From NCBI GenBank assembly GCA_934597585.1, contig CAKTSA010000005.1, positions 10,240 through 74,239 of the forward strand: 64,000 nucleotides of DNA, written 5' to 3'. The notes beneath the pieces were generated by a model. That model had not been told where the DNA came from. It searched no databases and was given only the letters and a program-made list of their open reading frames with translations. Source of the DNA: an uncultured Oscillospiraceae bacterium. Lineage in GTDB: Bacteria; Bacillota; Clostridia; Oscillospirales; Oscillospiraceae. Below are positions 17,646 through 27,488 of the stretch, piece after piece; within the stretch, counting starts at the first letter, position 1, and every line of letters starts with the position of its first letter. The position numbers and the translations under genes were made by a program.

Positions 17646-18553
17646 TTATTGCGCACTGCGCAGATACATGTACAGGGCCAGCGCGTCACGGATGGCGTCC
17701 TTGTCCGCCTGGGATACGGTCAGGTCATACTGCTTTCCCCCGTCGCCCTGGAAGCGGATCAGCGCCTCATCCGACTCGGCAATGGCGGCAAACAGCCGCA
17801 GATCCGCAGCCTGGGCGGTATAGTCGATGTACTCCCACACCAGGTAGCCCTCGTTGTCCCGTTCAATGTCAAAATAGTTGAACGTGCGGCTGTCGGTCTC
17901 GCCGTCGATCTGGTAGTACAGCTGCTGCCAGAAGACCCAGTCGCGGCCCACGTAGTCATAGCGGATCCGCATCCAGACCGAGGTGTCGTCCTGCCCCACG
18001 TAGCAAAGGGCATATTCCGGTCGTCGATGTATTTGGGGAAGTGCTGCGGGTAATAGAACACAGCGTCGCGGACCTTGTCTTCCGCCAACCGCATCCGGCC
18101 CAGGGCGTCCTCACCTGCGATGCGCAGGGCCTCTGCCGCAGCGTCGGCCAGCGTCTGGTATTGACGCTCTGCCTCCTGCAGGACAGCATAGTTGGTCACT
18201 GCCGCCTGGGCCTCCGGAGAGGCGGCGTCGTACCGCTCCCGGATCGCCTGCAGCGTGTCCTCGGAGGACAGGGTGACCTCGCCCATGTTGTCGATCAGGT
18301 CTATGATCACCAGGGCGTCATAGCTGTCCCGTGCGGCCTGCAGCGTTTCGGCACCCTCCAGGTCGGCCATGTCTTCCTCACTCAGCGCAGCAACGGCGTT
18401 TTCCGCCTTCAGGATCGCGCTGTTGCTGTCGAGCGTCACCTCGCCGATGGCATTGATGAGGCCTTCGGCACTTTTCACGGCCTCACTTTTGCCGCAGCCG
18501 GCCAGCAACAGCAGCAGCGCCAAGGTCAACAGCCAAACAGACAGTTTCTTCAT
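17646..18553 (-). pseudogene. Frameshifted lipoprotein gene
   Basis: Two overlapping minus-strand frames together make one protein of about 302 residues. The first encodes a signal peptide with lipobox LLAGC and a helical region rich in Ala/Glu with two related segments (EVTLDSNSAILKAENAV and EVTLSSEDTLQAIRERY). It runs through YYPQHFPKYIDDRNMPF. The second continues as YVGQDDTSVWMRIRYDYVGRDWVFW to the end ...YMYLRSAQ. The join is near 18000-18003, where a single base appears missing (ccctttgc-tacgtg). Both halves look codon-constrained, so this is a recent mutation, a phase event or a sequence error. The family is not recognised. Terminator present. Confidence 0.7.
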
Positions 18554-18591
18554 GTGATTCGGTCTCCTCTCGCTTTTTTCTGGAAGAGAAA

Positions 18592-19434
18592 TTACTTCAC
18601 ATCAAAGGCGCTGACGGTGTCCAGGTCCACCTTGTCGCCCTCAATGGTGTAGGGGATCTCCACAGAGTGGCCGTTGCTGTCGTAGGTACAGACGATGTAT
18701 CCCTTCTGGATCACATAGGTGCCGCCGTTGCTGCCCAACTGGGTCTTCAGATTGAAGCTGTCGCCCTTGAAGGTCAGCTCATAGGTAATACCGTACATGG
18801 ACAGGGAAAACCTGTAGTTGGTGATGTAATTCTTCACAAAGGCGGCAGTTTCGGCATCGGCGGGCTCACGGGCGGCCATGGCGGCGGCGTAACCGTCGGG
18901 ATCCACAGCTTTGGTGATTTCCTCATCGCTGTTGAAGTGCTGGATGTCGTCGGTGGTGAAGTGGATCTCGGTTATATCCGCAACATCGGAGTTGCCAAGC
19001 GTCACGGTCTTGCCGGCAGCCAGGTCGCCCTCCGGCACCAGGAGCGTGGATACCAGTTTGAAGGTGGTACCCACATAGATATCCTCCAGGTAGCTGTGAT
19101 AATAATAGCTGTCAGCATATTCGTTGGCGTCGGGGTAGTTTTCCGCCGTGTAGGTGTTGGTTTCACCGATTGTCATGTACAGGCTCTTGGAACTGGTCTT
19201 CAGATTCTCCTCTGCAGGTGTCAGCGTCATAAAGACATACACCATGCGCAGGGGGCTTTCGTCCTTGTCACGGTAGGAATCGTCCACGCAGACCGCATCA
19301 ATGGTCACGGTTTTCGAGGACATCACCGCTTTGGAGCTGCTGCCGCTGCCGCCGCTGCCGCCGCTGCCGCCGCAGGCCACCAAGGACAATGCTATGACCA
19401 GAGCCAGGATCAGAACTGTGATTTTCTTCATCAT
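18592..19434 (-). CDS. Uncharacterised lipoprotein
   Basis: 280-residue predicted lipoprotein: hydrophobic signal with lipobox LVACG, then a GGSGGSGGSG linker coded by GGC-rich repeats, then a soluble domain. The middle part (VTIDAVCVDDSYRDKDESPLR to about residue 190) contains many Tyr and Asp and could be an Ig-like or DUF5067-like domain. The C-terminal part (TYELTFKGDSFNLKT, GGTYVIQKGYIVCTYDSNG) resembles small beta domains common in gut Firmicutes lipoproteins. GAAGGAGAG precedes the start (MM). It lies 38 bp upstream of the frameshifted lipoprotein gene and may share its transcript. Function unknown. Confidence 0.75.
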   Translation of the reverse strand: MMKKITVLILALVIALSLVACGGSGGSGGSGSSSKAVMSSKTVTIDAVCVDDSYRDKDESPLRMVYVFMTLTPAEENLKTSSKSLYMTIGETNTYTAENYPDANEYADSYYYHSYLEDIYVGTTFKLVSTLLVPEGDLAAGKTVTLGNSDVADITEIHFTTDDIQHFNSDEEITKAVDPDGYAAAMAAREPADAETAAFVKNYITNYRFSLSMYGITYELTFKGDSFNLKTQLGSNGGTYVIQKGYIVCTYDSNGHSVEIPYTIEGDKVDLDTVSAFDVK

Positions 19435-19572
19435 TTTTTCTCTCCTTCATTTTTATACTTGGCCGTCCGACGCACCGGACGGCCATGCGCAGAATATAAT
19501 TTCATTATATCTCCCCGCTCTGGCCCGGACAATTACCTGGCTGCATAGTATCCGGCATAAATTTCAGCAAAA

Positions 19573-19598
19573 AAAGAACCGCCGAAGCGGTTCTTTTC
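19573..19598 (-). terminator. Terminator after asd
   Basis: AAGAACCGC-CGAA-GCGGTTCTT hairpin; on the minus strand it is followed by a run of T, ending the lysC-asd operon. It may also act on the plus strand. Confidence 0.8.
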
Positions 19599-19621
19599 CT
19601 GTTTTTGGGGAGAAAGCCCTC

Positions 19622-20629
19622 TTATTTGATGCCCATAGCCAGCTCGGCGATCTGGACGGTGTTGGTGGCGGCGCCCTTGCGGACCTGGTCGCCGCAGCAC
19701 CAGAGGTTCAGGCCGTTGTCGCTGGTGAGATCGTCCCGAATACGGCCCACGAACACGATGTCCTGGTCGGAGGTATCCAGCGGCATGGGGTACTGCTTGT
19801 TCTGGAGATCGTCCACCAGACGGCAGCCAGCCGCCTGGGCGATGGCGGCCTTTGCGTCGGCCACACTGATCTTCTCCTTGGTGCGCACCACGATGGACAC
19901 GCTGTGGCTGCGGACCACGGGAACACGGACGCAGGTGCAGCTGACCTTCAGATCCGGCAGGTGCAGGATCTTGCGGCCCTCGTTCTGCATCTTCATCTCC
20001 TCGGAGGTGTAGCCCTCAAAGGCCTCGCCGCCGATCTGGGGGATGACGTTATAGGCGATCTGATACTGGAACACCTTGGGCTGGTAGCTCTCACCCTTGC
20101 TGAGGGCGTCCACCTCGGCCATCAGCTCGATGGGGCCGCCTGCGCCTGCGCCGCTGACCGCCTGATAGCTGGAGGCCACGATGCTCTCGATGGGGCTCAG
20201 CTTGTTCAGGGCGTTGATGGCCACCAGGGACACGATGGTGGTGCAGTTGGGGTTGGAGATGATGCCGCTGTGCCACTTCACGTCCTCCGGGTTGATCTCG
20301 GGGATCACCAGGGGCACGTCCTTGTCCAGCCGGAAGGCGCTGGAGTTGTCCACAAACACCGCGCCGGCCTTGACGATGGCGGGGGCGTACTGCTTGGCGA
20401 TGTCGTTCTCCGCCGCGCCCAGCACCAGGTCCAGCCCCGCAAAGGCGCTGTCGGCGGCGGCCACCACCTCCACCTCGCCGCCGTTGAAGGGCAGCTTGGT
20501 GCCGGCGCTGCGCTCGCTGGCGATGGGACGCAGCTCCTCCACGGGGAACCTGCGCTCCTCCAGGATCTTCATCATCTCGCGGCCCACCGCGCCGGTGGCG
20601 CCCAGGATACCTACCTTAAACTGCTTCAT
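19622..20629 (-). CDS. asd: Aspartate-semialdehyde dehydrogenase
   Basis: 335 residues. NADPH-dependent reduction of aspartyl phosphate to aspartate semialdehyde, the branch point to threonine/methionine and lysine/diaminopimelate. The nucleotide loop GILGATGAVGREM is at the N-terminus, catalytic Cys129 is in ISNPNCTT, and RVPVVRSHSVSIVV contains the active-site histidine. It overlaps lysC by 4 bp (translational coupling), so the two supply the pathway completed by the divergent thrC-thrB pair. A strong terminator follows. Confidence 0.97.
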   Translation of the reverse strand: MKQFKVGILGATGAVGREMMKILEERRFPVEELRPIASERSAGTKLPFNGGEVEVVAAADSAFAGLDLVLGAAENDIAKQYAPAIVKAGAVFVDNSSAFRLDKDVPLVIPEINPEDVKWHSGIISNPNCTTIVSLVAINALNKLSPIESIVASSYQAVSGAGAGGPIELMAEVDALSKGESYQPKVFQYQIAYNVIPQIGGEAFEGYTSEEMKMQNEGRKILHLPDLKVSCTCVRVPVVRSHSVSIVVRTKEKISVADAKAAIAQAAGCRLVDDLQNKQYPMPLDTSDQDIVFVGRIRDDLTSDNGLNLWCCGDQVRKGAATNTVQIAELAMGIK

Positions 20630-21957
20630 TTCGCAACTTCCTCCTTTACAAAGCTGTCATACAGGACACGAATGGCCTGTTCAAAATCCTTTTCCTCCAC
20701 GCCCACGATGATGTTCAGCTCCTCGGGGCCCTGGGTGATCATGCGGATGTTCACGCCGTGCTCGCCCAGCTTGCTGAAGATCTTACCGGACACACCCAGA
20801 CGATAGGCCATCTTCCGGCCCACCGCTGCCACCACGGCGATGTGCTCCGTCACCTTGATGGTGTCGGGCTGCACCTCCTGCTGGATCTCCCCCAGCATGC
20901 TGTACAGGCACGGGGCGGCCTTGGCGGCCTCCACCACCAGGGACACGGTGTCGATGCCGGAGGGGGCGTACTCCACGTTCACCTGGTGCTTGGCCAGGAT
21001 GGACAGCATCTTCAGCAGGGAGCCGGGCTCCGAGGACATGCCACTCTTGGCGATGGTGATGATGGAAAAGCCCTTCTTGCCGGCGATACCGGTGATGAAG
21101 CTCTCGTCCTGCCCCTCATCGGCGATGCTGCTGAGGATCATGGTGCCGTCGTGACTGGGGTCGTTGGTGTTGCGGATGTTCAGGGGGATGTTCTTCTCCC
21201 GGACGGGGAACACCGTGCCCTCGTGCAGCACCTGGGCACCCAGGTAGCTGAGCTCACGCAGCTCGCTGTAGGTGACGCGGCGGATGGGCTCGGGGTTCTC
21301 CACGATGCGCGGGTCTGCCATCAGGATGCCGGACACGTCCGTCCAGTTCTCGTACACGTCGGCGTCCAGGGCTGCCGCCGCCAGAGCGCCGGTAATGTCG
21401 CTGCCGCCCCGGGTCAGGGTCACCACCCGGCCATCGGGCATGGCGCCGTAGAAGCCGGGGATCACCACCCGCTGGCCATCCGCCGCCTGGCGCAGGGCCT
21501 CGTAGCTGGACTCCTGGTCCACCGTGCCGTCAAACTTGAACCGCAGCCACAGCGCCGCGTCCAGGAAGGTATAGCCCAGATACTCCGCCATCAGCCGGGC
21601 GGCGAAATACTCGCCCCGGGAGGCCAGGTACTCCTGGTCCGCCTCGCCGGCGCACATCCGCTGCCACAGGGCGTCGAACTCGCCCTTCAGGTCCAGGCCC
21701 AGACCGCAGTCGTCGGCGATCTGCTGATACCGCTGGCGGATCAGATCAAAAATTTTCTCGCAGCTGACGCCGTATTTCAGGTGGGCGCTGCACAGATACA
21801 AGAGGTCCGTCACCTTGTGGTCGTCCTTGAAGCGTTTGCCGGGGGCGGACACCACGATAACGCGGCGGGCGTCGTCGGCCTCCACGATGGCCTTCACCTT
21901 GGCAAATTGCACGGCGTCCGCCATGGAGGAGCCGCCGAATTTTGCTACTTTCAACAT
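20626..21957 (-). CDS. lysC: Aspartate kinase
   Basis: 443-residue monofunctional aspartokinase making aspartyl phosphate. KFGGSSMADA is the ATP-site opening; VVSAPGKR, the LTRGGSDITGALAAAALDAD block and ENWTDVSGILMADPRIV belong to the amino acid kinase fold. The C-terminal third carries two ACT-type regulatory regions (SMSSEPGSLLKMLSILAKHQVNV-like and GVSGKIFSKLGEHGVNIRM), implying feedback control by lysine and/or threonine. It is transcribed away from thrC across a 195-bp region that contains a 10-bp inverted repeat. Confidence 0.96.
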   Translation of the reverse strand: MLKVAKFGGSSMADAVQFAKVKAIVEADDARRVIVVSAPGKRFKDDHKVTDLLYLCSAHLKYGVSCEKIFDLIRQRYQQIADDCGLGLDLKGEFDALWQRMCAGEADQEYLASRGEYFAARLMAEYLGYTFLDAALWLRFKFDGTVDQESSYEALRQAADGQRVVIPGFYGAMPDGRVVTLTRGGSDITGALAAAALDADVYENWTDVSGILMADPRIVENPEPIRRVTYSELRELSYLGAQVLHEGTVFPVREKNIPLNIRNTNDPSHDGTMILSSIADEGQDESFITGIAGKKGFSIITIAKSGMSSEPGSLLKMLSILAKHQVNVEYAPSGIDTVSLVVEAAKAAPCLYSMLGEIQQEVQPDTIKVTEHIAVVAAVGRKMAYRLGVSGKIFSKLGEHGVNIRMITQGPEELNIIVGVEEKDFEQAIRVLYDSFVKEEVAK

Positions 21958-21996
21958 ATCGATAGTCCTTTCTTCGGGTGCAAAGTATTTTCACCG

Positions 21997-22031
21997 GTGG
22001 ACAAAAAGACACTATCTGACATTTTGTCCAC
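21997..22031. promoter_or_regulatory. Inverted repeat in the lysC/thrC divergent region
   Basis: GTGGACAAAA (21997-22006) and TTTTGTCCAC (22022-22031) are perfect 10-bp inverted copies separated by 15 bp. They lie in the lysC leader and 14 bp before the thrC -35. This could be an operator for a shared regulator or an RNA hairpin in the lysC leader. No tRNA-pairing T-box or lysine riboswitch motif is seen. Confidence 0.45.
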
Positions 22032-22044
22032 GAATAAAAAACAC

Positions 22045-22073
22045 TTGACTTTTTATGGGAAACAATATATCAT
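22045..22073 (+). promoter_or_regulatory. Promoter of thrC-thrB
   Basis: -35 TTGACT (22045-22050), 17-bp spacer, -10 TATCAT (22068-22073); start codon 80 bp downstream. Confidence 0.7.
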
Positions 22074-22152
22074 AACCCTCGTGAAAATGCAAGGCGAAAT
22101 TTTTGCTTTTTTCAAAAATATTTTCAGTGAAAATGACCGGAGGAAACATCCC

Positions 22153-23649
22153 ATGATGGAATACCAAAGCACCCGCGACCCGAAATTACACGCCACGGCG
22201 GCCCAGGCGGTCCTGCAGGGCCTGGCCCCCGACGGCGGACTGTACACCATGCCCTCCCTGGCGGACATCCGGCTGGACTGGCAGGCCCTTCTGCCGCTGG
22301 ACACCCTGGCCATAGCCCGGGAGATCCTGGCGGCGCTGCTGCCCTCTTATGATAAGGAGGAGATGGACCGCCTGGTCCGCGCCGCCTATACCGGCAAGTT
22401 CGAGACACCGGACCTGACCCCCACCGTGGCCGTGGGCGACGACGCGGTGCTGGAGCTGTTCCGGGGCCCCACCAGCGCCTTCAAGGACGTGGCCCTCAGC
22501 ATGCTGCCCCAGCTGATGACCGCCGCCCGGGAGAAGTGCGGCGTATCTGACGACATCCTGATCCTTACCGCCACCAGCGGCGACACCGGCAAGGCTGCCA
22601 TGGCCGGCTTCCAGGACGTGCCGGGCACCAAGATCATCGTGTTCTACCCCCACGGCGGCGTCAGCGCCGTGCAGCAGCGGCAGATGGAGAGCCAGCTGGG
22701 CCGCAACGTCTGCGTCTGCGCCGTCCGGGGCAACTTCGACGATGCCCAGACCGGCGTGAAGGACATCTTCGCCGCCGTGGAGCGGGAGCACCTGCTGTCC
22801 GGCAAGGGCGTGCGCCTGTCCTCTGCCAACTCCATCAACATCGGCCGCCTGGCCCCCCAGGTGGTGTACTACTTCCGCTCCTATGCTGACCTGTGCCGCA
22901 TGGGCCGCATCAAAGCCGGCGACAAGGTGGACTTCGCCGTACCCACCGGCAACTTCGGCGACATCCTGGCGGGCTACTTCGCCCGTGAACTGGGCCTGCC
23001 CGTGGGGCGGCTCATCTGCGCCAGCAACGCTAACGACGTGCTGACCGAGTTCCTGCGCACCGGCCGCTATGACCGCAACCGCCCCTTCTATAAGACCGTG
23101 TCCCCCTCCATGGACATCCTGGTGTCCAGCAACCTGGAGCGGCTGCTGTACCTCATGAGCGGCGACGCCGTCCTGGTGGCCGGCCTGATGGCCCAGCTGA
23201 AGGAGCAGGGCTTCTACCAGGTGCCGGATGCCCTGCTGGAGAAGATCCAGTCCGTGTTCTCCTGCGGCTGCTGCGACGACGCCGCCACCAAGGCGGCCAT
23301 CGGCAGGCTGTGGAAGACGCACCACTATCTGGCCGACACCCACACCGCGGTGGCCTGGCAGGTGGCCCAGGACTACAAGTCCACCCATCCCGACCACGCC
23401 CCGGTGGTGGTGCTGTCCACCGCCTCCCCCTACAAGTTCCCTGCCGCCGTGCTGGAGGGCCTGGGCGAGGCGCCGGGAGACGACGAGTTCGCCGTCATGG
23501 AGCGGCTCCACGCCCTGACCGGCGTTCCCATCCCCGCCAACCTGGCCGGCCTGCGTCAGGCCCCCGTGCGGCACCGGGATGTCATCGACCGGCAGGATAT
23601 GTTGTCCTATGTTCTCAAGAAAGCAGGTGAAGCCGTATGGAGCAAGTAA
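22153..23649 (+). CDS. thrC: Threonine synthase
   Basis: 498-residue PLP enzyme converting O-phosphohomoserine to threonine. It begins MMEYQSTRDPKLHATAAQAVLQGLAPDGGLY, typical of the long ThrC type, with the PLP lysine in GPTSAFKDVALSM. TATSGDTGKAAMAGF and VPTGNFGDILAGYFA are the phosphate-binding loops. ATG 22153 follows GGAGGA; an in-frame stretch back to 20758 is antisense to lysC and is not translated sequence. It overlaps thrB by 13 bp. Confidence 0.96.
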   Translation: MMEYQSTRDPKLHATAAQAVLQGLAPDGGLYTMPSLADIRLDWQALLPLDTLAIAREILAALLPSYDKEEMDRLVRAAYTGKFETPDLTPTVAVGDDAVLELFRGPTSAFKDVALSMLPQLMTAAREKCGVSDDILILTATSGDTGKAAMAGFQDVPGTKIIVFYPHGGVSAVQQRQMESQLGRNVCVCAVRGNFDDAQTGVKDIFAAVEREHLLSGKGVRLSSANSINIGRLAPQVVYYFRSYADLCRMGRIKAGDKVDFAVPTGNFGDILAGYFARELGLPVGRLICASNANDVLTEFLRTGRYDRNRPFYKTVSPSMDILVSSNLERLLYLMSGDAVLVAGLMAQLKEQGFYQVPDALLEKIQSVFSCGCCDDAATKAAIGRLWKTHHYLADTHTAVAWQVAQDYKSTHPDHAPVVVLSTASPYKFPAAVLEGLGEAPGDDEFAVMERLHALTGVPIPANLAGLRQAPVRHRDVIDRQDMLSYVLKKAGEAVWSK

Positions 23650-24521
23650 CTGTCCGTGTCCCGGCCACCACCGCCAACCTGGCGGCGGGCTTTGACGTGC
23701 TGGGCTGCGCCCTGGGGCTTTATAACACCCTGTCCTTCACCCCCGCGGACCATCTCAGCTTCTCCGGCTGCGACCAGCAGTACCAGACGGAGGAGAACCT
23801 GGCCTACGTGGCCTATGCCAAGGTGTGGCAGGAGCTGCGGCGGGGCGATATCCCCCCCGTCCACATCCACATCCAGGCGGACATCCCCGTGTGCCGCGGC
23901 CTGGGCTCCTCGGCGGCGCTGATCGCCGCCGGCGCTTCCGCCGCCAACATCATGGCCGGCAAGCCCTTCGACAAGCGGCAGCTCCTCTCCCTGACCACGG
24001 AGATCGAGGGTCACCCCGACAACCTGGCCCCGGCACTGCTGGGCGGCCTGACCGCCTCCATGCTGCTGGGGGGACAGGTGTACACGGTGGAGTATCTGCC
24101 CCACCCGGAGCTGCGGTTCGTGGCCCTGTCGCCGGATTTCCCCCTCAGCACCCACGAGGCCCGGCGTGTACTGCCCTCCATGGTGTCCCACGCCGACGCC
24201 GTCCGCAACGCCGGCTACCTGGCGGTGCTGCTGCGGGCCATCGAGCAGGGGGACGAGGCGCTGATCGCCGCCTCCCTCCAGGACCGGCTGCACCAGCCCT
24301 ACCGCCGCCGCCTGATCCCGGAATATGAGCGGATCGAGACCCTGGCCCACCAGAACGGCTGCCAGGCCGTGTGCATCAGCGGCGCCGGCCCCACCATCCT
24401 GTGCATCACCCGCGACCCGGCCTTCGCCGCCCGCATGGAGCGCTCCGTGCTGCCTCTGGAGCACCGCTGGCAGGTCCGGGACCTGCCTGTGGACTACCAC
24501 GGCACGGTGAAGCTGTCCTGA
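23637..24521 (+). CDS. thrB: Homoserine kinase
   Basis: 294-residue GHMP-family kinase phosphorylating homoserine for ThrC. VRVPATTANLAAGFDVLG is the N-terminal motif, VCRGLGSSAALIAAGASAAN the ATP-binding glycine-serine motif, and ISGAGPTILCI the C-terminal GHMP motif. Its start lies inside thrC, so the pair is translationally coupled. Homoserine dehydrogenase, needed between Asd and ThrB, is not in this window. A terminator follows. Confidence 0.96.
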   Translation: MEQVTVRVPATTANLAAGFDVLGCALGLYNTLSFTPADHLSFSGCDQQYQTEENLAYVAYAKVWQELRRGDIPPVHIHIQADIPVCRGLGSSAALIAAGASAANIMAGKPFDKRQLLSLTTEIEGHPDNLAPALLGGLTASMLLGGQVYTVEYLPHPELRFVALSPDFPLSTHEARRVLPSMVSHADAVRNAGYLAVLLRAIEQGDEALIAASLQDRLHQPYRRRLIPEYERIETLAHQNGCQAVCISGAGPTILCITRDPAFAARMERSVLPLEHRWQVRDLPVDYHGTVKLS

Positions 24522-24536
24522 ACAAAATCGCTGTAA

Positions 24537-24570
24537 AAGCCGCCGGAACTGGGGTCCCGGCGGCTTTTTG
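24537..24570 (+). terminator. Terminator after thrB
   Basis: AAGCCGCCGG and CCGGCGGCTT pair, followed by TTTGG. Confidence 0.8.
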
Positions 24571-24660
24571 GCCGAAAATTCACAATTTTGACTTTCCTTT
24601 TCCTTGCTTTTCTGGTATATTAAAGTGTTGTAATGCATTTCACCCCGAGGAGGAACCCCT

Positions 24661-25581
24661 ATGAAACGAATTCTTTTGCTGCTTCTGTGCCTGCTGCTGG
24701 CCCTGGCCCTTTTCGGCTGCGGCAAGGCGAAGGAGGCCGACGCCGCCGACGCGGCGGACAACACCATGATCGCCAACAGCGCCCAGCTGCCCATTACCGA
24801 GGCCAGCACCCTGGAATATGACAACGGCCAGATCACCTGCCGCTTCCGCCGGGACGAGGACGGCTGGAAGTGGGTGGATAACGAGAAATTCCCCCTGGAC
24901 GAGAGCTATGTGACGGAGATCCTGACGGCTCTGGAGACCATGTCCGCCTCCCTGGCGCCGGTGCAGCCCGCCCCGGAGAGCGCCGACTGCGGTCTGGAGG
25001 AGACCGACAGCTACCTGACCGTCACCGTGGGCGAGGAGGTCACCACTCTGCGCTTCGGCGACCAGCGGGACGACGGCCAGTGGTACATGACCATCGACGG
25101 CCAGGAGGATATCTATCTGGCAGCCGACGAGTTCATGCAGCTGCTGGACCGCAGCATCTACGACATGGCGGTGCTGCCCACCCTGCCGGAGCTGACGGAC
25201 GACAACCTGACCGGCATCACCCTCCGCCAGGACAGTGACAGCAAGACCGTCCGCCTGGTGAAAAAGGACGCGGGCTGGGCCAACGGCGGCAAGACCATGC
25301 CCGACGGCATCGCCGATATCGAGGCCGCTCTGGCGGAATTCACCTTTGACAAGTGCTTCAATTACGAGCCCTCTCCCGACGCCGCGCCCCTGTGCGGCCT
25401 GGACGTCCCCACCGTGGTGATCGAGCTGTCCTACGTCAACACCGTGGGCACCGAGGCCACCGTGACCCTGACCCTGGGCACCCTGCGGGAGGACGGCGCC
25501 TACTACGCTACCCTCAATGACGACACCACCGTATACCTGCTGAACCAGGACAAGATCGCGCCTCTGCTGGCGCTGCTGTAA
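24661..25581 (+). CDS. DUF4340-type lipoprotein
   Basis: 306-residue lipoprotein: signal peptide with lipobox LFGC (Cys about 20), then an Ala/Asp-rich linker and two repeats of a beta domain. The features W-WVDNEKFPLDESYVTEILTAL, LTVTVGEEVTTLRFGD and YYATLNDDTTVYLLNQDKI fit the DUF4340 family, whose role is unknown. It is the first gene of a probable operon with the two-component system 16 bp downstream, so it may be an extracytoplasmic accessory to the sensor kinase; this is inference. AGGAGG precedes the ATG. Confidence 0.78.
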   Translation: MKRILLLLLCLLLALALFGCGKAKEADAADAADNTMIANSAQLPITEASTLEYDNGQITCRFRRDEDGWKWVDNEKFPLDESYVTEILTALETMSASLAPVQPAPESADCGLEETDSYLTVTVGEEVTTLRFGDQRDDGQWYMTIDGQEDIYLAADEFMQLLDRSIYDMAVLPTLPELTDDNLTGITLRQDSDSKTVRLVKKDAGWANGGKTMPDGIADIEAALAEFTFDKCFNYEPSPDAAPLCGLDVPTVVIELSYVNTVGTEATVTLTLGTLREDGAYYATLNDDTTVYLLNQDKIAPLLALL

Positions 25582-25597
25582 GTAAGGAGGGCGTGTC

Positions 25598-26286
<689 letters not shown>

Positions 26287-26290
<4 letters not shown>

Positions 26291-27462
26291 TCCGGAAGCT
26301 GCGCTGGAAGATCACCGGCGTCACCATGGCGGTGGCGTTCATGGTGCTGCTGGCGGTATTTGCCGGGGTGTATTTCTTCTCCCGGGCCAATATCGCCGCC
26401 AGCTATACCTTTCAATTGCAGCAGGCGGTCCAGGGCGGTGTCGCCACCGCCCGGTTCCCCTGCTTTGTGGCGGAGGTGCTGCCCAGCGGCACCGTCCGCG
26501 TCTCCGGCAGCAACTACTACGACCTGGACGACGAGGATACCCTGCTGAGCCTGGTGTCCCAGGCCCTCAGCGATGGGGGCGAGAGCGGCGTGCTGTCCCG
26601 TCAGCATATGCGCTTCTACCGGCAGGACGGCCTCCTGTCCACCCGCATCGCCTTTATGGACAGCACCTTCGAGCAATCTACCCTCCGCTCCCTGGTGAAG
26701 GTCTGCCTGCTGATCGGCCTGGGCGCCCTGGCGGTGCTGCTGGCCGTCAGCTGGCTGCTGAGCGGCTTTGTCTCCCGCCCGGTGGTGCGCACCTGGCAGG
26801 ACCAGCAGCAGTTCATCTCTGACGCCAGCCACGAGCTGAAGACCCCCCTGACCGTGATCCTCTCCTCCGCCGATCTGCTGGAGGAGTCCGCCCAGCCGGA
26901 GCAGCGCCAGTACGTGGACAACATCCTGGCGGAATCCCGCCGGATGAAGGCCCTGGTGGCGGACATGCTGACCCTCTCCCGGGCCGAGAGCGGCCGTGCC
27001 GCCGCGCCCTTCGCGCCGCTGGATCTCAGCGACCTGGTGACCGACGCGGCCCTCCGCTTCGAGCCGGTGGCCTTCGAGGCCGGCCACCCCCTGGAGTACG
27101 ACATTCAGAACGGCCTGTCCCTCACCGGCGACTGCCAGCAGCTGGACCAGCTGGTGGACATCCTGCTGGACAACGCCGTGAAATACGCCGCCCCCGGCGG
27201 CGCCATCCGCCTGACCCTGAACGCCGCCGGCAAAAACGCCATTCTGGCGGTGGAAAATCCCGGCGAGCCTATCCCGCCGGAAAAGCTGCCCCACCTCTTC
27301 GACCGTTTCTACCGGGTGGACGACGCCCGCACCGGCGCAGGCGGCTTCGGCCTGGGACTGGCCATCGCCCGCCAGATCGTGCAGCGGCACAAGGGCGCCA
27401 TCACCGCCGCCAGCGATGAGCGGGCCACCCGCTTTATCGTTACGCTGCCCCTGCGGCACTGA
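26287..27462 (+). CDS. Membrane sensor histidine kinase
   Basis: 391 residues. Two transmembrane helices (about 15-35 and 138-162) flank an extracytoplasmic domain of about 100 residues. No clear HAMP domain follows the second helix. The H-box has His182 in SDASHELKTPLTV; the N-box is LLDNAVKYAAP, the F-box LFDRFYRVDDARTGAG, and the G-box GFGLGLAIARQI. It phosphorylates the co-transcribed regulator; the signal is unknown. The start overlaps the regulator stop. Confidence 0.93.
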
Positions 27463-27488
27463 TCTCACGTAAAATCGAGGTTTTTCCC

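Noticed and set aside
18592..19434. GGC/AGC repeats in the lipoprotein gene as a tandem-repeat locus of interest
   Set aside because: They encode a short GGSGGSG linker after the lipobox, common in lipoproteins of this kind.
20758..22152. Long in-frame upstream extension of thrC
   Set aside because: It lies antisense to lysC, is His/Gly/Leu-rich, and the ribosome site and known ThrC N-terminus place the start at 22153.
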